Shown: positions 23,826-30,024 of the stretch, in pieces
Numbering within the stretch: the first letter of the stretch is position 1
How the letters are laid out: every line of letters starts with the position of its first letter
NCBI RefSeq assembly: GCF_019802345.1
Contig: NZ_JAINDZ010000037.1
Span: 1-44,993 of the forward strand
DNA length: 44,993 nucleotides
Source of the DNA: Methylosinus sp. Sm6
GTDB lineage: Bacteria; Pseudomonadota; Alphaproteobacteria; Rhizobiales; Beijerinckiaceae
Direction: 5' to 3'
Notes under the pieces: model-generated
Told to the model about the DNA's origin: nothing
Seen by the model: the letters and a program-made list of their open reading frames with translations, nothing else
Databases searched by the model: none
Made by a program: the position numbers and the translations under genes

Positions 23826-24782
23826 TCACGCCGCAAGAAGCGCCTCGATCGCCAGCCCCGCGAACAACAATAATCCCGCGTTCCAGTTGGAGCGGAACAG
23901 CATCAAGGCCGTCGCAGGCTCGACGCCCGGCCCTGTACGCCAGACCTGCCAGCACAAATGCGCCGCATAGGCGAGAACGCCGATCTGCGCGGCGACGCCG
24001 AGATGCGCCGTCAGCACGGCGAGCTCGGCGGCGATGACCGACGCCGCATAGAGCGCGCCGACGGCGAGACGCACGCGCGCGCCGAACAGCAGCGCCGTCG
24101 AGCGCACGCCGGCGATGGCGTCGTCGCGCTTGTCCTGCAGCGCATAAATCGTGTCGTAGCCGATCGTCCAGAAGATCGCCGCGAGATAGAGAAGGACCGC
24201 CGGCGCGGCGAGGGCGCCCGCCTGCGCCGTCCAGCCGAGCAGCGCGCCATAGGCGAAGGCCAGCCCGAGCACCGCCTGCGGCCAGGAGGTGAACCGCTTG
24301 GCGAAGGGATAGATCAGCACGATCAGCGGCGAGGCCAGGGCGAGCGCGATGGTGAAGCCGTTGAACGACAGCAGCACGCAGAGGCCGACGAGGCATTGCA
24401 GCACGAGAAAGACGATGGCGGCGCGCAGGCTGGCGCGGCCGCTGGCCAGCGGCCGCCCGCGCGTGCGCTCGACCTTGGCGTCGATGTCGCGGTCGACGAT
24501 GTCGTTATAGGTCGAGCCGGCGCCGCGCATCGACACGGCGCCGATGAAGAACAGCGCGAGATGAAGGAGATCGAGCGGGCGGCCGAGCGATGCGGAGGCG
24601 AGCGCGCTCGCCTCCCAGCAGGGCAGCAGCAGCAGCTGCCAGCCGATCGGCCGATCGAGCCGCGCCAGCTGAACGAAGGGCCGCAGCCGCGCCGGCGCCA
24701 GCCGCAGCAGAAAATGATCCGGGACGGCGTCGGGCAAGCGCTCGTCGCGCGGGTCGGGCGCCGCGCGCTCGGCGGCGCTCAC
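23826..24782 (-). CDS. ubiA: 4-hydroxybenzoate polyprenyltransferase UbiA
   Basis: Integral inner-membrane enzyme that attaches the polyprenyl chain to 4-hydroxybenzoate in ubiquinone synthesis. 318 residues with about eight to nine hydrophobic helices. The first Asp-rich prenyl diphosphate/Mg site is NDIVDRDID at 93-101 and the second is YALQDKRDD around 213-221 (Asp217, Asp220, Asp221). ARLDRPIGWQLLLLPC is the typical substrate-binding opening. Its start overlaps the small exported protein's stop by four bases. The last two codons and the stop fall inside a 22-base sequence that recurs near the right end of the window. Confidence 0.95.
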   Translation of the reverse strand: MSAAERAAPDPRDERLPDAVPDHFLLRLAPARLRPFVQLARLDRPIGWQLLLLPCWEASALASASLGRPLDLLHLALFFIGAVSMRGAGSTYNDIVDRDIDAKVERTRGRPLASGRASLRAAIVFLVLQCLVGLCVLLSFNGFTIALALASPLIVLIYPFAKRFTSWPQAVLGLAFAYGALLGWTAQAGALAAPAVLLYLAAIFWTIGYDTIYALQDKRDDAIAGVRSTALLFGARVRLAVGALYAASVIAAELAVLTAHLGVAAQIGVLAYAAHLCWQVWRTGPGVEPATALMLFRSNWNAGLLLFAGLAIEALLAA

Positions 24783-25216
24783 AATGGGCCGGCCGGCAGC
24801 TTCTGCGCCTGCTGAGCCACTCCCGCCGCCTGCTCCTCCTGCATCTTCTTCGCCTTGGCGGCGAAGGAGCAGGCCTGCGTCGCGAAAGTCTGCGTCTTGG
24901 CGCGCTGCTGCTTGAAATTATCCACCATCGGATCGGGGATGTTGCACCATTCCTTGTTCTTCTGGAGATAGGCGAACATCTCCGTCTCGATCACGACGAG
25001 GCGGCGAGCGACGGGACAGGCGGCGACCGGGTCCATCTTGCCCTTGGCGGCCTTGCCGATATTGTTCAGAGCCATCATCTGCGCATTGCGCTTTTCCGAC
25101 AGCTTCTGAAAATCTTCCTGGCAGGATTGAGCGAGGGCCTGCGTCGCCGCGACGGCGAGCAGAAGTCCCGAAATCAGCGCGCCGATGTGTCCGCGCGTTC
25201 CCCCTCCTGCGATCAT
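24779..25216 (-). CDS. Small exported protein, function unknown
   Basis: A 145-residue protein with a signal peptide (ALISGLLLAVAATQALAQ) and a mature part holding four cysteines (SCQEDF, VAACPVA, EWCNIPD, TQACSFA), which could form two periplasmic disulfides. The rest is helical and Lys/Gln-rich (LSEKRNAQMMALNNIGKAAKGK, VDNFKQQRAK). I do not recognise a characterised family, although similar small proteins next to ubiA are conserved in relatives, as far as I recall. The stop overlaps the ubiA start by four bases, so it is cotranslated with ubiA. Divergent from rsmE. Confidence 0.75.
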   Translation of the reverse strand: MIAGGGTRGHIGALISGLLLAVAATQALAQSCQEDFQKLSEKRNAQMMALNNIGKAAKGKMDPVAACPVARRLVVIETEMFAYLQKNKEWCNIPDPMVDNFKQQRAKTQTFATQACSFAAKAKKMQEEQAAGVAQQAQKLPAGPL

Positions 25217-25311
25217 GGCCGAGGTCCCCTTTTTGCGTTTCGTAAGGTCTTAGCAAGACACTTGCGTCGCTTGCAAGCTTTGGGCAGTGTCGCCGGCAAA
25301 GCGGCGGCTTG

Positions 25312-26088
25312 ATGGCGGCGCGCCGCCCTTCCCCCGGATCGCCCGTGCCTGCTTACGATTTCGCCGCGCAACGCCTCTTCGTCGACGAGCGGCTCGAGGC
25401 CGGAGCGCGTATTATTCCGGACTCCGACCGGCTGAATTATCTCCTCAACGTGCTGCGGATGCGCGAGGGCGCGACCATTCTGCTGTTCAATGGGCGCGAC
25501 GGAGAATGGGCGGCGCGACTCGAAAACGTCTCGCGCCGCTCCGCCGACCTCGTCGCGACGACGCGCGCGCGCGAGCAGACGAGCCTGCGCGACCTGCATT
25601 ATTGCTTCGCGCCGCTCAAGCACGCGCGACTCGACTATATGGCGCAGAAGGCCACGGAAATGGGGGCGTCGCGCCTCGTCCCTGTGATCACGCGCCGCAC
25701 CCAGGCGCGGCGCGTCAATCTGACGCGACTGCGCGCCAATGCGATCGAAGCCGCGGAGCAATGCGGCGTCCTCTCGGTCCCGGAGGTCGCGGAAGACTCC
25801 TCGCTCGAGGACTTCCTCGCCGGCCGCGCCGCGGACCGCCTGCTCGTCTTCTGCGACGAAGCCGCCGCCATCGCCGATCCGGTCGCGGCGCTGCGCGCGG
25901 CGCCGGATCATGACGGGGTCTGCGTGCTCATCGGGCCGGAAGGCGGATTCGACGAGCAGGAGCGCGCCGCCATCCTCGCCGCGCCGAGGGTCGCGCGGCT
26001 CACGCTCGGACCGCGCATCCTGCGCGCGGATACGGCGGCCGTCGCCGCTCTGGCGATCGTTCAGGTCGCGATCGGAGATTGGCGGTGA
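25312..26088 (+). CDS. rsmE: 16S rRNA (uracil(1498)-N(3))-methyltransferase RsmE
   Basis: SPOUT-class (trefoil-knot) methyltransferase that modifies U1498 of 16S rRNA using S-adenosylmethionine. 258 residues. The N-terminal PUA-like part holds QRLFVDERL and RLNYLLNVLRMREGATILLFNG; the catalytic part shows QKATEMGASRLVPVITRRTQAR, EAAEQCGVLSVPEV, the SAM loop VLIGPEGGFDEQE and the knot LTLGPRILRADTAAVAAL. ATG was chosen; the TTG one codon earlier is unnecessary. Clustering with ubiA and gshA is usual in the order. Confidence 0.94.
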   Translation: MAARRPSPGSPVPAYDFAAQRLFVDERLEAGARIIPDSDRLNYLLNVLRMREGATILLFNGRDGEWAARLENVSRRSADLVATTRAREQTSLRDLHYCFAPLKHARLDYMAQKATEMGASRLVPVITRRTQARRVNLTRLRANAIEAAEQCGVLSVPEVAEDSSLEDFLAGRAADRLLVFCDEAAAIADPVAALRAAPDHDGVCVLIGPEGGFDEQERAAILAAPRVARLTLGPRILRADTAAVAALAIVQVAIGDWR

Positions 26089-26290
26089 TCGGCGCGGGCG
26101 ACACGATCCCGCCATGATGTTCCCTTCTAGTGAAGCCATCGGTTCGCCGCGGCCGCCGCGACCTGCCGCGTAATTGTCACCAGAGTGGTTATAACGAGTT
26201 GGTAAGCAATCGGCCGGCAACATCGATCCATGGCGCCCTCCGTTTTTCTGCGCCGTTGCGATCCGACACTCTTTCGAGGCTAATCGACGC

Positions 26291-26605
26291 ATGAGAGTTT
26301 CGACCGCCGAACCGCTCGGGCTCGACGTCCCGCGCCTCGTCGCTGGATTTTGGCTCGGCGCCGCGCTCCTCGCGCCCGCGACGGGAGTCGCGCAGACGAC
26401 CGGCTCGCTGCCGCCGAACCCATGCGTTCGCTATGGCGAGGGCTTCGTCCCGGTCACGGGATCGAGCGCCTGCGTGCGCCTCGGCGGCCATGTCCGAGTG
26501 GATGGCGGCGCCCTCGGCGCGCCAGAGTCGCGCGGCGACCTGCGGCCCGTCGGACATTCCTATGTGCGCGCGCCCTCCGGCTGGACCGGACTTTATCCGC
26601 GCTGA
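26291..26605 (+). CDS. Mini porin-like exported protein (porin N-terminal segment only)
   Basis: A 104-residue protein with a hydrophobic signal-like segment (LVAGFWLGAALLAPATGVAQ). The mature start NPCVRYGEGFVPVTGSSACVRLGG (Cys45, Cys61) matches the opening of the full porin at 12613 (C-D-Q-Y-G ... F-x-I-P-G-T-x-x-C-L-R-I-G-G). After that it runs about 40 residues without barrel strands and stops. It could be a remnant of a truncated porin gene or a deliberate small cell-envelope protein using the same disulfide loop. It stands alone between rsmE and a convergent gene, with A/T-richer upstream DNA that might hold a promoter. Confidence 0.6.
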   Translation: MRVSTAEPLGLDVPRLVAGFWLGAALLAPATGVAQTTGSLPPNPCVRYGEGFVPVTGSSACVRLGGHVRVDGGALGAPESRGDLRPVGHSYVRAPSGWTGLYPR

Positions 26606-26616
26606 GCGTCACGCCT

Positions 26617-27019
26617 TCAGTGGAGGAAGAGCTTCGCGAAGGTCGCGAGCTGAAAGGCGAGAGTGAAGCCGATCATCCATCGCATGACGCGCATCTCGGA
26701 TTTGGTCTCGGCGCTGTCGGCCTGAAACTGCGACTTCAGATCGGCGATCTTCAAATCCATGTCCGATCGAAGCCCTCTGATCTCCAGCCCCACTTCCGAT
26801 CGAAATCCGTTCATCTCCAATCCCAGTTCCGATCGGAGTTCGCTGAGCTGCAGTTCGAGATCGGATTTGAGAGCGCCGATCTTCAGCTCGAGCCGATGCT
26901 CGCTGGCTTCGATATCGGCCTTCGTGGAGACCTGTGTGTCCGGCAGCTCCGCCAAGGCGGAGACTTGCTCGGCGGAAAAGCCGGAAGCCTGCAGCTTGAG
27001 AATTGGCGGCTGCGCTCAT
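26617..27019 (-). pseudogene. Hendecad coiled-coil protein with C-terminal membrane anchor, frameshifted near the start
   Basis: The body reads ILKLQASGFSAEQVSALAE, then KADIEASEHRLELKIG, then five consecutive 11-residue repeats of the type LRSELGLEMNG, and a terminal membrane helix (WMIGFTLAFQLATFAKLFLH). This is the plan of DUF1640/CCDC90-like small anchored coiled coils. The only ATG with a proper opening (MSAAAN, codons from 27019 down) is one base out of frame: removing one A from CCAATT would give MSAAAILKLQASGF in one frame. Without that, the body has only a TTG at 26955 with no clear ribosome site. So either a frameshift mutation or an unusual start. An inverted repeat AATTGGCGG/CCGCCAATT brackets the ATG. 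Confidence 0.55.
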
Positions 27020-27060
27020 GACCGCCAATTAGAAGAAGAGGCGAGCGCGGCCAGGGCAAG

Positions 27061-27160
27061 GCGACCGGGTAAATGACGGCGGGGCGTTTTACCCTCCCCT
27101 TCGGGGGCTCCCTCAGCCCCAAAAGGGGTGAAACGTCCCTTCTCGCCTTCACCCGGTCGC
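27061..27160. repeat. Element with GCGACCGGGT / ACCCGGTCGC ends
   Basis: Perfect 10-base terminal inverted repeats at 27061-27070 and 27151-27160. Inside, AAATGACGGCGGGGCGTTTTACC parallels the 18699 element, followed by the stem CCCCTTCGGGG and AGCCCCAAAAGGGGTGAAAC. It lies downstream of gshA, where its hairpins may end transcription. Confidence 0.75.
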
Positions 27161-27190
27161 GCTGCAGCCAGGGTCCGGCTCCGTCGTCCC

Positions 27191-28564
27191 TCACATCACA
27201 CATTCCTCGAAGGCTGGATCGACCGAGCCGCGCCAGCGGCCGCGGTACGCCTCGAGGCGCTGCTCGGCGAGCGTGCGCCCGGCGTCGGCGATCGCATCGA
27301 GCGGCGCGAGATAGACAGTCTCGTCGCGGCCCTGCGCGTCGAGCGCCGCGCGCCGCGCGAGGCCGTCTCGCGCCAGAGCCAGCATGTCGCGCGCGATGTC
27401 GCGCGCGTCGCGTCCGCCGATGCGCGCGCGCAGCGCGAGACGCGGAACATCCGCGCGCAGGGCCTCACGCTGCTCGGCGCTCCAGCCCTTGATCAGCTCG
27501 AGCGCGCCGTCGAGCGCCGTCCGATCGTAGAAAAGGCCGACGAACAGCGCCGGCAGCGCGGCGATATGGGAGCGCGGCCCGGAGTCCGCCCCGCGCATCT
27601 CCAGATAGCGCTTCAGCCGCGCCTCGGGAAAGATCGCGCCGAGATGATTGGTCCAGTCGGCCATGGTGGCGCGCTCCCCCGGCAGGGCGGCGAGCCTGCC
27701 CTCGAGCAGGTCGCGAAAGCTCTCGCCGGCGACGTCGTGATAGACGTCCCCGCGCTTGACGAAATACAGCGGCACGTCGAGCGCATAGTCGACATAGCGC
27801 TCGAAGCCCATTCCCGGCTCGAAGGCGAAGGGCAGCATGCCCGTGCGCGCGCCGTCGGTGTCGCGCCAAATCTCCGAGCGCTGCGACAGCAGCCCTGTCG
27901 GCTCCCCGTCGATGAAAGGGGAGTTGGCGAACAATGCCGTGACGATCGGCTGCAGCGCCAGCCCGACGCGCAGCTTCTCCACCATGTCCGTCTCGGAGAC
28001 GAAATCCAGATTGACCTGCACGGTGGCGGTGCGGAACATCATGTCGAGGCCGAGCGAGCCGACTTTCGGCATATAGCCGGCCATGATCCGATACCGCTGC
28101 TTCGGCATCGCCGGCGTCTCCTCGCGCCGCCATTTCGGGCTCGCGCCGAGATCGAGAAAGGCGATGCCGAGCCGCTGCGCCACCGGCTCCAGCGCGGCGA
28201 AATGGGCGTCGGTCTCCGCCTCGGTCGCATGGACGGTGGGAAGCGGAGCGCCCGATAATTCGAACTGGCCGCCCGGCTCCAGCGAGACGGCCCCTCCCCC
28301 ATGCTCGTCGAAGAGCCCGATCAGCGCGTCCCGGTCCATGATCGGCGCCCAGCCGAGGGCGGAGCCGAGCCCCTCAAGCAGCGCGCGGACGCCGCCGCCC
28401 GGCGGATCATAAGGGACCGGCGCGCGCCGGCCGACGAAGAAGGGAATCTTTTCGTGCTCCGTGCCGACGGCGAGGGCGTCCGGGCTCTTGATGCCGGCCT
28501 CCAGCCATTCCACGAGCGCGTCTCGCGACGTGACCGGCGTCGAATCGTTTACGTCACGAGCCAT
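27191..28564 (-). CDS. gshA: Glutamate-cysteine ligase (alphaproteobacterial/plant type)
   Basis: Cytoplasmic ATP-dependent ligase for gamma-glutamylcysteine, the first step of glutathione synthesis. 457 residues from MARDVNDSTPV; ten extra codons are open upstream but not needed. The segments VGTEHEKIPFFVGRR, ISLEPGGQFELSGAP (here VSLEPGGQFELSGAP), FLDLGASPKW, YMPKVGSLGLDMMFRTATVQVNLDF and LRGADSGPR-like EMRGADSGPRSH are characteristic of the GCS2/plant-type class that occurs in alphaproteobacteria. The fold and length are complete. It has its own promoter region of over 300 bases shared with the pilin gene. Confidence 0.95.
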   Translation of the reverse strand: MARDVNDSTPVTSRDALVEWLEAGIKSPDALAVGTEHEKIPFFVGRRAPVPYDPPGGGVRALLEGLGSALGWAPIMDRDALIGLFDEHGGGAVSLEPGGQFELSGAPLPTVHATEAETDAHFAALEPVAQRLGIAFLDLGASPKWRREETPAMPKQRYRIMAGYMPKVGSLGLDMMFRTATVQVNLDFVSETDMVEKLRVGLALQPIVTALFANSPFIDGEPTGLLSQRSEIWRDTDGARTGMLPFAFEPGMGFERYVDYALDVPLYFVKRGDVYHDVAGESFRDLLEGRLAALPGERATMADWTNHLGAIFPEARLKRYLEMRGADSGPRSHIAALPALFVGLFYDRTALDGALELIKGWSAEQREALRADVPRLALRARIGGRDARDIARDMLALARDGLARRAALDAQGRDETVYLAPLDAIADAGRTLAEQRLEAYRGRWRGSVDPAFEECVM

Positions 28565-28901
28565 CGGCAACTTTCGTAGCGGGACCGGCCGCAAGCGCGT
28601 CGCAGTCCTTAAGATTATCTAGTCGCGCCTTCCGCGCGGGGGGACGGAAGGGTGGCGTGAACAAAGCCGCCTCCGGCGAGGGCCGCCGAAGCAAACTGCG
28701 TTCCGGCGGCTGAATTGGCCGAAAAGCCGCCCGCGCGCAAGAGCGCGCGGAAAAACTCCGTTCTTCGAAGCTGTTAACGCTTTCGACAGCCCCGCAGGCT
28801 TATGGTGCAGTCGACGGCCTTCCGATGGTTCGCCCGATCCGGAAAGGCTTCGTTCGCCATGCTGGTCCGAGGCGACCGCGCCGCGACGAGAGGATCAGAG
28901 C
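28565..28901. other. Intergenic region between gshA and the Flp-like gene
   Basis: No ORF of note. Contains CCGCGCGCAAGAGCGCGCGG, a strong GC stem followed by AAAAA, near 28732-28756 and GTTAACGCTTTCGACA just before the pilin leader. Probably a divergent promoter region; no known operator recognised. Confidence 0.4.
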
Positions 28902-29069
28902 ATGCCGGAACCGCTCCGCAGATTTCTCGCCGACCGCAGCGGGGCGACCGCGATCGAATATGCGACCATCGGCGCGTTTGTATCGATCCTCATCTACTCC
29001 GCGACGAAATTCATCGGAACGAAGCTGTCCTCGACCTATCTCATGCCCGTGGTGGGCAATCTGACCTGA
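28902..29069 (+). CDS. Flp/Fap-type (type IVb) pilin component, orphan
   Basis: A 55-residue protein: a short basic leader (MPEPLRRFLADRSG), then ATAIEYATIGAFVSILIYSATKF, the hydrophobic type IVb pilin helix with the conserved Glu19-Tyr20 at its fifth/sixth position after the Gly14 cleavage site. AGAGGA lies about 6 bases before the ATG. Flp pilins polymerise into tight-adherence fibres exported by Tad/Cpa machinery after cleavage by a prepilin peptidase. No cpa/tad genes are nearby, so it must use a system elsewhere or have another role. The helix is less glycine-rich than usual and the C-terminus (YLMPVVGNLT) is short. Confidence 0.8.
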   Translation: MPEPLRRFLADRSGATAIEYATIGAFVSILIYSATKFIGTKLSSTYLMPVVGNLT

Positions 29070-29076
29070 CCGAAAC

Positions 29077-29784
29077 TCAGCTGCGCGGGGGAGCCGAGAC
29101 CCTGCCGAGCAGCGCATCGAGCTCTGCCTCCTGGTCCGTCGCGACAGGCGCGCTGGTCGCGAAGATCTGTCGTATTTGAGCCGCGACCTCCTCCGGAGCC
29201 GGCGCGGGAGACGGCTCCTCGGGCTGCGCGGCGACCGGCGCCGGGCGCTTGCCGAACAGAGAGGCGAGAAATCCGGTCAGGCCGCCCACCGGCGCGGGGC
29301 GCGGGGCGACGGGCGCAGACGCGGCGGACGCCCCCGCCTGCAAGAGCGCCTCGTCGAGGCCGCGCTGGGACAAGGTCGACGAAATCCCTCCGGCGACGAG
29401 CGCGACGAGCGCGGACAGGAGGCGCTGCAACACGTCGGCGCGCAGGCCGCTCGCGCGCGCGGCGAGCTGCGCGACCTCCCCGGCCGCGGCCGGGGAGCCG
29501 AACAACTGCGCGACCATTGCGTCGCCCGCCTCGACGCTCGCGTCGGACTGCGCGCTCTCGGCGCTTTCGAAAGCCGCTTTGTAGCGCGGGTCGCCCATCG
29601 CGGCGATGAGCGGACGCAGCGTCTCGGGCGTCTCGGCCGCTCTCGTCAGAGCGGCGGAAAGCGCCGGCGTCAAAGCCAGCACCGCCGCCTCGGTCTGCCA
29701 GGAGGCGAGGCCGATCCGCTCGGAAAGATTGTCGATGAGCCGGCCGCCCTGAGCGGATTTCACGATATCGTCGATATTCGACAT
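29077..29784 (-). CDS. DUF937 domain-containing protein
   Basis: A 235-residue protein starting MSNIDDIVKSAQGGRLIDNLSERIGL, followed by helices LALTPALSAALTRAAETPETLRPLIAAM and ALVALVAGGISSTLSQRGL, the pattern of DUF937 (YidB-like) proteins. The C-terminal half is an Ala/Pro-rich linker (VAPRPAPVGGLTGFLASLFGKRPAPVAAQPEEPSPAPAPEE) and a closing helix. Function unknown; cytoplasmic by lack of a signal. GGGAGG precedes the chosen ATG; an earlier Met adds 20 residues without conservation. Convergent with the pilin gene, seven bases between the stops. Confidence 0.82.
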   Translation of the reverse strand: MSNIDDIVKSAQGGRLIDNLSERIGLASWQTEAAVLALTPALSAALTRAAETPETLRPLIAAMGDPRYKAAFESAESAQSDASVEAGDAMVAQLFGSPAAAGEVAQLAARASGLRADVLQRLLSALVALVAGGISSTLSQRGLDEALLQAGASAASAPVAPRPAPVGGLTGFLASLFGKRPAPVAAQPEEPSPAPAPEEVAAQIRQIFATSAPVATDQEAELDALLGRVSAPPRS

Positions 29785-29981
29785 ATGCCCTCCCGTCCCC
29801 TCGTGAGGCCGCGAGACCTGGGCGCGGCCGGTCATCGTCTCCAATGCACCTTCTTAACCGTTTTTGCGAATTCCGGCGAGGGAGGAGGAGGCGTTCCGCA
29901 GGGCGATCGAGCGCCCTCGGGCGGGAGGCGCGCGGCAAATGATCGCCAAGGCTCGAAATTCGCTTGCGCTCACGCTTAAAT

Positions 29982-29998
29982 CATACTTTTATAGTATG
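29982..29998. promoter_or_regulatory. Dyad operator candidate upstream of the TonB receptor gene
   Basis: CATACT-TTTAT-AGTATG, a perfect 6-base dyad in an A/T-rich island that contrasts with the GC-rich surroundings, 27 bases before the receptor ATG. The right half overlaps a -10-like TATAGT; TTGCGC at 29964-29969 could be a -35 with a long 20-base spacer. Position fits a repressor site for a metal- or ligand-responsive regulator; the regulator is unknown. Confidence 0.5.
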
Positions 29999-30024
29999 TA
30001 AATGTATTTATTGGAGTGAGGGCG

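Noticed and set aside
26617-26900. 33-base tandem repeats considered as a CRISPR-like array
   Set aside because: The repeats are in frame, diverged, without spacers, and encode hendecads of a coiled coil.
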